From HGM11368 sp051883415 (GTDB lineage Bacteria > Bacillota > Clostridia > Christensenellales > UBA3700): 21,891 nt of DNA. How positions within the stretch are numbered: the stretch's first letter is position 1; each line of letters opens with the position of its first letter. A model generated the notes under the pieces. It did no database searches, was not told where the DNA came from, and saw nothing but the letters and a program-made list of their open reading frames with translations. The position numbers and the translations under genes are program-made. The DNA is taken from assembly GCA_051883415.1 (NCBI GenBank), contig JBJETR010000006.1:1-21891 (forward strand). The letters are read 5' to 3'. Of the stretch, positions 14,946-21,878 are shown piece after piece.

Positions 14946-16148
14946 ATGAAAAAGATTGATTTGAAATATATTTGCACGACGATAGGCAATCTATCGGGTA
15001 TTCCTATACGACTTCTTAGCAACAAACGACAAGTGTTGTATCATTCTTTGGTCGATTTGCCCAAAGACCCGTTCGAGTTGTACAAAAACGATATATTGAA
15101 CATTAAGGACAACGTGGGCTACTTCGTCACTCCGTTTTTCAATTATTACGGCGTATTGAATCACCAAAAAAATACCATAGTCATAGGACCTACGAGGCAA
15201 ATTCCCGCAATGGACAAGGACCTCAAAGAAATCGCCTTTATGTTGGGTGTGCCACAAGATAGCGTGGACGACTTTTTGTCGGCAATGAAAAGCATCGTAA
15301 CGATGCCTTTGGAGAGTATAATGCAGACGCTATGTATGGTCAATTACGTGCTAAACGGCGAAAAAATATCTCTCGGCGAAATCACTATCTACGATAATAC
15401 CCAAGAAAATATAATCAAGGACTTAGAACAACAACGCATAGAGCAAATAGACAACGACCAACAACTTTTGATGCAACAAGACGTCCACAACACTTTGGCT
15501 TTGGAACAAACGATTATGAATATCGTGCGCAAAGGTGACACCAACGCTCTAAAAGATTGGATAGCCAACGCCCCTGCCGTGAGAAGCGGTATCCTTGCCA
15601 ACAACCATTTGCGCCATCTCAAAAATACCTTTATCGTCACGGTAACGCTCGTTACTCGCTCGGCTATCAGGGGTGGTATGGACGTGGAAGTTGCCCTATC
15701 TTTGAGCGACGCCTATATCCAACGTTGCGAATTGCTTAGTTCTATGGCGGACATAACCAATTTGCAATACCGTATGGTTGTAGACTATACCGAACGAGTT
15801 GAGAGAATTAGACAAGGCCGCACACCTTCACAACTCGCAATAGACGTAGCCAACTATGTGCAAAAACACCTATCCGAGTCGATTACCACCGACGATATCG
15901 CCAAACATTTATTCTTGAGCCGAAGTCGCCTTTCGACCAAGTTTAAGCAAGAAACAGGCACCAATCTATGCGATTTTATCCTTCAAGAAAAAATAGAAGA
16001 AGCTAAACGTCTTCTCCGCTATTCCGACAAATCACTGCTCTCTATCAGTTCTTATCTCGGCTTTTCATCCCAAAGCCACTTCTCCAACGTATTCAAAAAG
16101 CTGACCACCTACTCCCCAGGAGAATATCGAGAACAGCACAATAGATAG
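14946..16148 (+). CDS. AraC-family transcriptional regulator
   Basis: The product has 400 residues. The C-terminal 100 or so (about 300-398) form the AraC DNA-binding domain with two helix-turn-helix motifs: ESITTDDIAKHLFLSRSRLS and the later SLLSISSYLGFSSQSHFSNV followed by FKKLTTYSPGEYR, the signature end. The N-terminal 290 residues are not a cupin of RhaS/RhaR type that I recognise. They include a probable sensory part up to about 130 and helical segments rich in Gln near 170-200. It is transcribed divergently from the glycoside operon, with shared repeats between them, so it is the likely activator of the operon in response to rhamnose or a glycoside. The start has a weak GAGAAA site. 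The stop is TAG, showing that TAG terminates here. Confidence 0.9.
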   Translation: MKKIDLKYICTTIGNLSGIPIRLLSNKRQVLYHSLVDLPKDPFELYKNDILNIKDNVGYFVTPFFNYYGVLNHQKNTIVIGPTRQIPAMDKDLKEIAFMLGVPQDSVDDFLSAMKSIVTMPLESIMQTLCMVNYVLNGEKISLGEITIYDNTQENIIKDLEQQRIEQIDNDQQLLMQQDVHNTLALEQTIMNIVRKGDTNALKDWIANAPAVRSGILANNHLRHLKNTFIVTVTLVTRSAIRGGMDVEVALSLSDAYIQRCELLSSMADITNLQYRMVVDYTERVERIRQGRTPSQLAIDVANYVQKHLSESITTDDIAKHLFLSRSRLSTKFKQETGTNLCDFILQEKIEEAKRLLRYSDKSLLSISSYLGFSSQSHFSNVFKKLTTYSPGEYREQHNR

Positions 16149-16190
16149 ATGTTAATCACGTTTTAATTAAAATTATTTGATTTGGCACTC

Positions 16191-16248
16191 TCACGGGTGC
16201 TTGGCATATACAAGCGCGTCGCTTCGCTCCGCGGTCAAGCACCCGTGA
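16191..16248. repeat. 13-bp perfect inverted repeat with 32-base loop
   Basis: TCACGGGTGCTTG (16191-16203) is exactly complementary to CAAGCACCCGTGA (16236-16248). The GC-rich loop contains CGCG/CGCG and CCGCGG. No T-run follows, so a simple terminator of the AraC gene is unlikely. It could mark the element end or be part of a replication or recombination site. Confidence 0.8.
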
Positions 16249-16267
16249 AACAACTAAATAATACTTT

Positions 16268-16365
16268 GGGAAAGGACAACTCAAAGCCGAACGGAACGGG
16301 GCGTTCTCGCTACACCGCTGCGAACCGCGCCCGTTTTTCCGTTGTCGGCATTTTGAGTTGTTTTC
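16268..16365. repeat. Long imperfect palindrome, candidate single-strand origin
   Basis: Nested complementary blocks fold this stretch into one long hairpin: ACAACTCAAA (16276-16285) with TTTGAGTTGT (16352-16361), GCCGA (16286-16290) with TCGGC (16345-16349), ACGGAA (16291-16296) with TTCCGT (16337-16342), CGGG (16297-16300) with CCCG (16330-16333), and a GTTC/GAAC top. Small bulges separate the blocks. Such large imperfect hairpins are known as single-strand origins in rolling-circle plasmids; a structured RNA is the other option. Confidence 0.65.
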
Positions 16366-16591
16366 CTTTTTCCAACAAGTATTTGTTTTTAGTTGTGTTT
16401 TCATGCGGCGTTTTTGACGTCGTTCTTTTTTTGCTTCCTCGCATCACAAATTGGTCCTTTTTTGTCACACGGACGTTCTGGTTTCCGTTACTTCAAAATG
16501 ATATTTTTATGTTGCTTTTCAATCAGTTGATACCCTTTCCAAGTTAGCGAGTTGAAATAGGTGAAAAAAGTTAAAATATTTTTTTAATTAC

Positions 16592-16875
16592 GACAAAAGG
16601 TGTCCGGTGAGAAAGTTAATCTATATGCAAGAAAAGTTTTTAATCCGTGCAAAACCTGCACAGTGAGCAATGTAGATTAAAAGTAAACACAAAAAGATTT
16701 TAACTGTCGCAAAACCTGCAACGGTTGGTGAGTATTATTTTCTCAAACACAAATTGTTTGAAGAAAAAATTCAACATAAAGGTTTTATCACGTTTCAAAA
16801 TCTGCAACGTGAGATGTGTAAATTAAAAGCAATAGGAAAAATATTTTTCAAAGTCGCAAAGAACTTGCGAGTTTG
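16592..16875 (+). repeat. Array of five hairpins with similar A-rich 5-base loops
   Basis: Five stem-loops share a core of CA (or AA), a five-base loop and TG: loops AAAGG (16596-16600), AAACC (16652-16656), AAACC (16712-16716), AAATC (16798-16802) and AGAAC (16860-16864). Stem sequences differ but stay paired: GACA/TGTC, GTGCA/TGCAC, AACTGTCGCA/TGCAACGGTT, CACGTTTCA/TGCAACGTG and CAAAGTCGCAA/TTGCGAGTTTG, the last three with one mismatch each. The first four are followed by GTGAG, and TGTARATTAAAAG recurs after the second and fourth. Most are preceded by a T-rich run. Spacing is about 56-86 bases. The array lies just before the small protein and rep genes. Rep-binding sites or a structured leader RNA are possible. 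Confidence 0.65.
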
Positions 16876-16909
16876 AAGTATACACTCAAAAAAACACAAG
16901 GACGTAAAA

Positions 16910-17065
16910 ATGCTACAGACAAACTTAAATGTAATCGCAGTTGGCGAACCTGACATAGAAACCATTTCCGACAACCAAAAACATGCGTTCTTTGAAACAT
17001 TGTTTTCAAAGATAGTTGAACTGCATAAAGAAACGCAAAATAATGTTGTAAATAACGCTGAATAG
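16910..17065 (+). CDS. Small hypothetical protein, 51 residues
   Basis: The ATG at 16910 follows AAGGA with 7 bases between, a good ribosome site, and the frame runs to TAG at 17063-17065. The product starts MLQTNLNVIAVGEPDIETIS, then has a likely amphipathic helix (HAFFETLFSKIVELHKETQN). It has no signal or membrane segment. I do not recognise a family. Its place 43 bases before the rep gene suggests they are transcribed together and that it could be a replication accessory or copy-control protein, which is inference only. The hairpin at 16849-16875 lies directly upstream and may affect its translation. Confidence 0.7.
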   Translation: MLQTNLNVIAVGEPDIETISDNQKHAFFETLFSKIVELHKETQNNVVNNAE

Positions 17066-17108
17066 CGAATGAATAGATATACAAAATACACAAATAAGGA
17101 GGAAAACA

Positions 17109-18023
17109 ATGAATAACCGAGATATGAAAATCTACTTTGACGGTAATCACTATATAGGCATACCTAAAGGGGCATTTCCAAGCAAAAAAGGACGCAAAAG
17201 ACGCGTCGTCAAACCTATGCAACAAACGCAAAAAGAACAGACAATTGAAACACCGCCCGAAACCACGAAAGAACGCTTTGAAAAGGCATATAAGGAAAGT
17301 CAATCTTTGCCAAAGCGAGAACGTAAAGCCCATATAAAAGAATCGTTAAAAGACCATTTTGATAGCAAAGAAGAATTGAACGCTTATGTGGACGAAAACG
17401 TAGAAAGAGTAAATACCAATGCCATAAAACGCAAAGTACGGCTAATGCGAAAACTACGACTACAAGATTGGGATTTCTTTTGCACGTTTACCTACTCGGA
17501 CGAACTTCACACCGAAGAATCTTTCCGCAAGAAACTATCCAACACACTCAAACACTTAGTGTCAAGAAACGGTTGGAAGTACGTAGGAGTTTGGGAGCGT
17601 GGCAACGATACTAACCGATTGCATTTCCACGGAATTTTCCATATCCCTAAGATGATTGGAAGTCTGGAAAAAGTAAAAGATTACGACACTCGCAACCACC
17701 GTATGCAAACCACATACCAAAACAGTCATTTTCTCAAACATTTTGGTAGAAACGACTTCAAAGATATTGCTACGCAAGACGACGTTGCCGATGCGGCAAA
17801 GTACATAACTAAGTATATGGGAAAGTCCGGAGAAAGGCTTGTCTATGGCGGTAAACTGCCAACATATTTCCTTTCGGACGTATTAGACGAAGACGTAGCT
17901 TGTCCTTACGGAGTGGACGATAGAAAGGTCCTTCTATTCGACAACTTCACCTGCATAAACGAAGGCGAAATACTTGGCAAAGTGAGCAAAGAACTCATAA
18001 AACAGTTGCCTAAAAGCAACTAA
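17109..18023 (+). CDS. HUH-type rolling-circle replication initiator (Rep)
   Basis: This 304-residue protein is expected to nick one strand at the element's origin and stay joined to the 5' end through a tyrosine. The first 110 residues are basic and charged (GRKRRVVKP and many Lys/Glu). The Rep domain follows with motif I FFCTFTYSDE (123-132), motif II RLHFHGIFH with metal ligands His172 and His174, and motif III AAKYITKYMGKSGER with Tyr232 and Tyr236. It resembles the Rep/G2P-like group of phage, plasmid and integrative-element replication proteins. GGAGG lies 6 bases before the ATG. A 6-bp hairpin covers the last codons, and a large palindrome, the likely target, follows directly. Confidence 0.85.
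   Translation: MNNRDMKIYFDGNHYIGIPKGAFPSKKGRKRRVVKPMQQTQKEQTIETPPETTKERFEKAYKESQSLPKRERKAHIKESLKDHFDSKEELNAYVDENVERVNTNAIKRKVRLMRKLRLQDWDFFCTFTYSDELHTEESFRKKLSNTLKHLVSRNGWKYVGVWERGNDTNRLHFHGIFHIPKMIGSLEKVKDYDTRNHRMQTTYQNSHFLKHFGRNDFKDIATQDDVADAAKYITKYMGKSGERLVYGGKLPTYFLSDVLDEDVACPYGVDDRKVLLFDNFTCINEGEILGKVSKELIKQLPKSN
18004..18021 (+). repeat. Small hairpin over the rep stop
   Basis: AGTTGC (18004-18009) and GCAACT (18016-18021) pair around CTAAAA, running into the TAA stop. AAGCAACTAAA occurs again at 18121-18131 inside the larger palindrome. No T-run follows. Confidence 0.5.
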
Positions 18024-18031
18024 ATCTAATC

Positions 18032-18178
18032 GTCTTTCGCTACGGGAGCGTAAACGAAAACAGCTTGTTCGTCAAGGGTAAAGTGCATTGCTTTGTGGCA
18101 ACCCTTGACGAACAAGAGTTAAGCAACTAAAGAAAACAACTTACACCGTTGTCGTTTATCTCGTTCCCGTCGAAAGAC
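18032..18178. repeat. Nested palindrome between rep and recombinase, candidate origin
   Basis: The inner arms are a perfect 16-bp inverted repeat, CTTGTTCGTCAAGGGT (18064-18079) and ACCCTTGACGAACAAG (18101-18116), with a 21-base loop that can form a further AAAG/CTTT pair. Outer arms also pair: GTCTTTCG (18032-18039) with CGAAAGAC (18171-18178), ACGGGAGCG (18042-18050) with CGTTCCCGT (18162-18170, one G-T), and TAAACG (18051-18056) with CGTTTA (18153-18158). The location directly after an HUH Rep gene fits a double-strand origin or nick site. A recombinase attachment site is the other option. Confidence 0.75.
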
Positions 18179-18214
18179 AAAATAACAAAACCAAATATAA
18201 GGAGAAAATTAATT

Positions 18215-19738
18215 ATGGAAAACAAAACCAAAACAGCAGTAATATATGCTCGCTATTCGAGCGACAGCCAATCGGAGCAATCCATAGAAGGACAACTCCG
18301 TGTATGTGAAGATTATGCAAAAAAGAATAATATCCTCATACTTAACACCTATATTGATAGAGCGATGACAGGTACGAATGACAATAGACCCGATTTTCAA
18401 CGTATGCTAAAAGATAGCAATCGTAAAGAATGGGATTTTGTTATCGTGTATAAATTTGATCGGTTTGCTCGTAATCGTTACGAAACCGCAATACATAAAA
18501 AAGAACTGAAAGATAATGGCGTAAAGGTGTTGTCTGCTATGGAAAATATACCCGACACACCCGAAGCAATAATCTTTGAAAGTATGCTTGAGGGGTATGC
18601 CGAATATTATTCTGCCGAACTTGCTCAAAAAGTTAAACGTGGCATGTATGAAACAAGACGTAAAGGATTATATCAAGGCGGCGGATTGGCGTACGGATAT
18701 AAAATAAATGGCAGAAAAATAGAAATAAACGAAAACACAGCCGAAGTAGTTAGATTCGTCTTTGCACAATACGCAAAAGGTGAATGCGTTAGAGAGATAA
18801 TTGAAGATTTAACAAAAAAAGGTGTGCTATACAAAGGAAAACCATTTGCCAAAAATACAATTTATGGAATACTTAGAAACGAAAAATACTCTGGCATTTA
18901 TAAGCATGGCGAAGAAGTAATCGAAAATATGTATCCGCAAATTGTTCCTCAAGATACTTTTAAAATTGTAAGAGCCAAAGTAGAAAAGAATAGATTTGGA
19001 AAGAAAAGCGTAAGAGTCACATACCTACTCAGAAATAAAGTAAAGTGCGGATATTGTGGTAGACCGATAAGTGCAGATACGGGTACCTCTCGAAACGGAG
19101 AAGTAGTGCGATACTATAAGTGCATTGGTAGAAAGAAAGATAAAAACGGTTGTAGCAAAACTCAAGTTCGTAAAGAGTTTTTAGAAGAGTTTATCATAAA
19201 TGCTATCATTGAAGAAATGAGTAAGCCGAAAAATATCGACTATATTGTAGCAACACTAATGAAGATGCAGAATGAACAAGTCGCAAATAAAGCATTATTG
19301 TTATTGACAAAAGAGAAAAACAAAGTCGATAAAGCCTTGGAAAATATCGCAAATGCCATTGAGAACGGAATAGTATCGAAAACCACCAACAAACGCTTGC
19401 AAGACCTTGAAAAACAACAAGAAACGCTAGAACGCGAAATATTATTGGAACGCAGTAGACAGTCTATAAAAATCACCGAAAATGAAATAAGACAATACTA
19501 TTCCAAAGCACTACGATTAGAGCCGAGAATGCTGATAGAATTTCTCGTAAAAGAAATAATCCTATACAACGATAAAGTTGAAATAGTATACAATAGCCCG
19601 TTTAGAACAAACCTTGACGACAGTCAGGGTTTTTCTTTTTGTTCATTTGTTGCTAATATGCGTCACAAAAAACAAAATGTTTCAAAAATACAAAATCACA
19701 AAATGTTTGTCCAAATGTGTATTGGAAATAGGACTTAA
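18215..19738 (+). CDS. Large serine recombinase
   Basis: This site-specific recombinase probably integrates and excises the element. The 507-residue protein has the resolvase catalytic domain at 7-150 (VIYARYSSDSQSEQSIEGQ with nucleophile Ser15, then DFVIVYKFDRFARNR with conserved arginines), the recombinase domain at about 155-260 (GGGLAYGYKINGRKI, FAKNTIYGILRNEKYSG), and a zinc ribbon with Cys278, Cys281, Cys303 and Cys313. A coiled-coil stretch from about 355-420 and a C-terminal tail complete it. I start at 18215 because GGAG lies 10 bases upstream and homologues begin just before the catalytic motif; a frame upstream to 18149 runs through the palindrome. It is a complete-looking gene with codons more AT-rich than the glycoside operon. 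Confidence 0.92.
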   Translation: MENKTKTAVIYARYSSDSQSEQSIEGQLRVCEDYAKKNNILILNTYIDRAMTGTNDNRPDFQRMLKDSNRKEWDFVIVYKFDRFARNRYETAIHKKELKDNGVKVLSAMENIPDTPEAIIFESMLEGYAEYYSAELAQKVKRGMYETRRKGLYQGGGLAYGYKINGRKIEINENTAEVVRFVFAQYAKGECVREIIEDLTKKGVLYKGKPFAKNTIYGILRNEKYSGIYKHGEEVIENMYPQIVPQDTFKIVRAKVEKNRFGKKSVRVTYLLRNKVKCGYCGRPISADTGTSRNGEVVRYYKCIGRKKDKNGCSKTQVRKEFLEEFIINAIIEEMSKPKNIDYIVATLMKMQNEQVANKALLLLTKEKNKVDKALENIANAIENGIVSKTTNKRLQDLEKQQETLEREILLERSRQSIKITENEIRQYYSKALRLEPRMLIEFLVKEIILYNDKVEIVYNSPFRTNLDDSQGFSFCSFVANMRHKKQNVSKIQNHKMFVQMCIGNRT

Positions 19739-19808
19739 TTTATCTTCCGATTTCTCCTTTCGTCTTTGGGTCGTAGCACAGCGAAAAGCATAAGTCAACG
19801 GCAAAAAA

Positions 19809-19837
19809 TTCTTGCAGAAAACGATAAAAAATATAAT
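19809..19837 (+). promoter_or_regulatory. Candidate promoter of the sigma-like gene
   Basis: TTCTTG (19809-19814), a 17-base spacer and a perfect TATAAT (19832-19837) lie about 130 bases before the gene start. The rest of the 230-base interval has only a small GCC-GAAA-GGC hairpin (19935-19944). Confidence 0.35.
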
Positions 19838-19968
19838 ATGAACGCAACAATTTTTGTGCTTTTTCGTTGACTTCCGTAATGCTAACATCAAAGCAAAAAA
19901 CCATCAATCTTTTCCCGGTGCTACTTCCGTTTTTGCCGAAAGGCGGAATAAATCGGAGGTAAATAAAA

Positions 19969-20589
19969 ATGGGAAAAGAAAAAAATGATTTTAGCATTTT
20001 CAAAGAAGAAATCTCTCAAAACAACGTACTAGCTATGGCGGAACTGATAGCTATGGCTGAAACACGCTTTCTCATAGGATATATGGGAAGCACTATGCAA
20101 AAAATGCACGCAGATTTATATGTGGATATACTCCACAAAAATGAATTTGGCTATGTATTCAGTGACAGTTACGATTTAGTCCAAGAAGGTGCATTGTACC
20201 TTTGCGAACATTACGGAAAACACTTGAATGACATAATAGGCTATTCAAAGAAAGGCAAGCCTATTACTATAGAAATTGCTTGTTGCAGGAAAATGATAAA
20301 GTTAATGAATCGAAAAATACGTGACAACTACCGACACATAGGTTATGAGGCTTTGATGCCCGTAAACGAGCCATACACCGAAATTAAAGAAGAAATAGTG
20401 CAAGACTATACTTACTACGATAAAATCGTAGAAAGCCTTAATTTGACGGACAATATGCGTATTGCTTTGGAGTGCCGTATAAAAGGATTGAGCTTTCCCG
20501 AAATAGGTAGAGTGCTTGAAAGAGCACAGTCCACCGTGTTTGAGTATTTCATTAAAATGCGTCAAAGATATACGGCGATATACGGATAA
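19969..20589 (+). CDS. Sigma-70-like / HTH regulatory protein of the mobile element
   Basis: The product has 206 residues. The C-terminus (about 150-206) reads as a sigma region 4-type helix-turn-helix: LTDNMRIALECRIKGLSFPE then IGRVLERAQSTVFEYFIKMR. The middle part (FSDSYDLVQEGALYLCEHYG) resembles the degenerate region 2 helices of sigma-like proteins common on clostridial conjugative and integrative elements. Its role is probably to direct transcription of element genes or to act as a DNA-binding regulator; which one is not certain. GGAGG lies 9 bases before the ATG. It is expressed from its own interval after the recombinase and is followed by strong hairpins. Confidence 0.7.
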   Translation: MGKEKNDFSIFKEEISQNNVLAMAELIAMAETRFLIGYMGSTMQKMHADLYVDILHKNEFGYVFSDSYDLVQEGALYLCEHYGKHLNDIIGYSKKGKPITIEIACCRKMIKLMNRKIRDNYRHIGYEALMPVNEPYTEIKEEIVQDYTYYDKIVESLNLTDNMRIALECRIKGLSFPEIGRVLERAQSTVFEYFIKMRQRYTAIYG

Positions 20590-20608
20590 ACTAAGAAATA
20601 AAATAATT

Positions 20609-20653
20609 CGAGCCTAACTTTCCCATTCTTTCTAATGGTTCAATTTAGGCTCG
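20609..20653 (+). repeat. Two-step hairpin after the sigma-like gene
   Basis: CGAGCCTAA (20609-20617) pairs with TTAGGCTCG (20645-20653), and inside it CCATT (20623-20627) pairs with AATGG (20634-20638). No T-run follows at once. The right arm overlaps CGTAGTG (20652-20658), which can pair instead with CACTACG (20684-20690) in the following terminator. Confidence 0.65.
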
Positions 20654-20674
20654 TAGTGGTGCACCAAGTAAAAG

Positions 20675-20705
20675 CCGCTTAAACACTACGTTTAGGCGGT
20701 TTTTT
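20675..20705 (+). terminator. Rho-independent terminator
   Basis: CCGCTTAAAC (20675-20684) pairs with GTTTAGGCGG (20690-20699), 10 bp with one G-U pair, around the loop ACTAC, followed by T6. It probably ends transcription of the recombinase and sigma-like region. Confidence 0.85.
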
Positions 20706-20776
20706 ATTTTTCTTATCTCTACTCTATTTATCAGTTTTTCTTGCATTTTTACCCCAAATAAGTCGAGAATTTTTGC

Positions 20777-20806
20777 AAAAAAAAATTAAAGGCAGTTTTC
20801 ACTGCC
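20777..20806 (-). terminator. Rho-independent terminator for the minus-strand SLOG gene
   Basis: GGCAGT (20791-20796) and ACTGCC (20801-20806) pair around four bases. On the minus strand the stem is followed by TTTAA and then nine T (20777-20785). It lies 17 bases after the stop at 20824. Confidence 0.85.
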
Positions 20807-20823
20807 CTTGCAAGTCTATTTTC

Positions 20824-21390
20824 TTATTCACAATGTATATCTATGTCAAATACGTTTATCAAAGTTTTATTCTTTCGCTTGGCATAATAATACGCAAGTC
20901 TAGTACCGCTTTTGGGTTGGTAATATCCAATGCTACGTCTTGAGTGTTTTCGCATTTGCGGTTGATAGTTTTTATCATAGTAAAATACGCAATAGTCGCT
21001 GTCGTTTATCATTGCTTGATTTCTTTCAATATAACTTGCTCTACCCGCCGTATATTTTGTCTTGTGTTCCAATTCTTCTTCTACACCGACTAGACTCACT
21101 CCTCTATTGAGCAAGTGAGAATAATCCTCTTCCATTTTTTGTTTTTCGCTTTCTAAAATACAAGTCTCATTCTTACAAGTATAAGCAACTCTTTTTATGT
21201 ATGGGTATTTTTCTTTTAGTTTAGTCACTACGGATAGACAAAGACTATCGAACTCACTTCGACTACCAAACAAAAAGGTCGATACGTTGTGATTGACAAT
21301 CAAATCTTCAACAATACCTTGTACCTTTTGCTAAAGTTCTACCGACAACTCAATTTTTCTATGACCAAAAAATGAACATACTTTTCGCAT
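20824..21390 (-). pseudogene. SLOG-family (DUF1273-like) protein gene broken by an in-frame TAG
   Basis: The complete reading frame starts at an ATG (21388-21390) with AGGA about 9 bases upstream and reads MRKVCSFFGHRKIELSVEL, then TAG (21331-21333), then continues in the same frame as QKVQGIVEDLIVNHNVSTFL and FGSRSEFDSLCLSVV. Family members begin with a CxFFGHRKI-type nucleotide-binding loop and continue into exactly this FLFGSxSxFD segment, so both parts belong to one gene. Later segments are YIERNQAMINDSDYCVFYYD and YQPKSGTRLAYYYAKRKNKT, the usual SLOG nucleotide-ligand core. Without the stop the product would have 188 residues. The AraC and small-protein genes in this window end in TAG, so reassignment is unlikely. 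A nonsense mutation, readthrough or base error remain. A weak TTG restart at 21303 would lack the loop. Confidence 0.75.
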
Positions 21391-21398
21391 AAAAATTG

Positions 21399-21410
21399 TC
21401 CTAATTAGGA
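21399..21410. promoter_or_regulatory. Perfect 12-base palindrome, candidate operator
   Basis: TCCTAATTAGGA, extendable to TTGTCCTAATTAGGATAA with one mismatched pair, lies 9 bases upstream of the SLOG start. The AATTAGG half recurs at 21445 and 21462. Its place between two divergent genes, one coding an XRE protein, suggests a repressor site. Confidence 0.45.
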
Positions 21411-21444
21411 TAATTATATGATTATTACACTCAAATTGCAACCA

Positions 21445-21470
21445 AATTAGGTCACCAACCGAATTAGGTC
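21445..21470. promoter_or_regulatory. Two AATTAGGTC half-sites, 17 bases apart
   Basis: AATTAGGTC occurs at 21445-21453 and 21462-21470 in the same orientation, matching the right half of the palindrome at 21399. Together they look like a small operator set for the divergent SLOG/XRE pair. Confidence 0.4.
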
Positions 21471-21537
21471 GCATTTTCATATATTCATATTGATAGAATT
21501 ATATTGTTCAAATTGGGACATATTCTATTGGTGTACT

Positions 21538-21780
21538 ATGACGTTAGGTGAAGCATTTACAATTAGGTTTCAAGAATTATTAAAAGAAAAGAATGTATCC
21601 TTGCATAGATTTCTAAAGGATAATTGCATTGCAAGGTCTACTATAGTCAATATAATCAAAGGCAACACCAAATGCCCTACTCTTGCTATAATTTATCAAG
21701 TCGCCGACGGATTTCAAATGTCGCCGATAGAATTTTTAGATAACGACGTATTCAAAAGAGAAGATTTAGAATATATGTAA
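21538..21780 (+). CDS. XRE-family helix-turn-helix regulator
   Basis: This small 80-residue DNA-binding protein of Cro/C1 type covers the whole five-helix fold: FTIRFQELLKEKNVSLHRFL, then DNCIARSTIVNIIKGNTKCP (recognition helix) and TLAIIYQVADGFQMSPIEFL. I choose the ATG at 21538 because relatives begin with a short segment before this F-x-x-R helix and the upstream TTG extension (from 21490) has no family match. The ribosome site is weak. It probably binds the palindrome and half-sites at 21399-21470 and controls itself and the SLOG gene or other element genes. Confidence 0.85.
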   Translation: MTLGEAFTIRFQELLKEKNVSLHRFLKDNCIARSTIVNIIKGNTKCPTLAIIYQVADGFQMSPIEFLDNDVFKREDLEYM

Positions 21781-21814
21781 TTTTATATGTTATATTCATT
21801 TGATGGTGAAACTT

Positions 21815-21843
21815 TTGGTTAACTGTTAATATACAAGTAAACT
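21815..21843 (+). promoter_or_regulatory. Weak promoter candidate for the last gene
   Basis: TTGGTT (21815-21820), a 17-base spacer and TAAACT (21838-21843) lie 35 bases before the final ATG. Both boxes match the consensus only partly. Confidence 0.25.
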
Positions 21844-21848
21844 CTAAA

Positions 21849-21864
21849 TATAGTGAAAACTATA
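21849..21864. promoter_or_regulatory. Interrupted palindrome before the last gene
   Basis: TATAGT and ACTATA pair around GAAA, just upstream of the AGGAG site of the last gene. It could be an operator or a small leader hairpin. Confidence 0.3.
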
Positions 21865-21878
21865 ATAGGAGAAGCGTT

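Larger units (their letters stand above)
16149..16909. other. 761-base gene-free region at the left end of the mobile element
   Basis: No convincing gene lies here. It holds an inverted repeat (16191-16248), a long imperfect palindrome (16268-16365), an AT-rich stretch with nothing I can name (16381-16560), and five hairpins (16592-16875). An open plus frame over 16182-16547 starts inside the first repeat and looks accidental. The composition changes from the glycoside operon to AT-rich sequence, so the element probably begins shortly after the AraC stop. Confidence 0.6.

Noticed and set aside
16152..16190. Terminator of the AraC gene around TTTTAATTAAAA
   Set aside because: The palindrome is AT-only and too weak to call, and the GC-rich hairpin after it lacks a T-run.
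16182..16547. 121-codon plus-strand frame after the AraC gene
   Set aside because: It starts inside one inverted repeat and runs through the long palindrome, has no convincing ribosome site and gives a low-complexity hydrophobic end. Most likely accidental.
16592..16875. CRISPR array
   Set aside because: The repeated units vary in stem sequence and spacing, and there are no identical repeats or cas genes.
18149..18214. Upstream extension of the serine recombinase
   Set aside because: It runs through the palindrome, while the ATG at 18215 has a ribosome site and fits the family start.
19740..20003. 87-codon minus-strand frame opposite the start of the sigma-like gene
   Set aside because: Its start lies antisense to a real gene, there is no clear ribosome site, and the aromatic-rich product matches nothing I know.
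21331..21333. General recoding of TAG as a sense codon
   Set aside because: The AraC gene and the 51-residue gene end in TAG, and only one gene here has an internal TAG.
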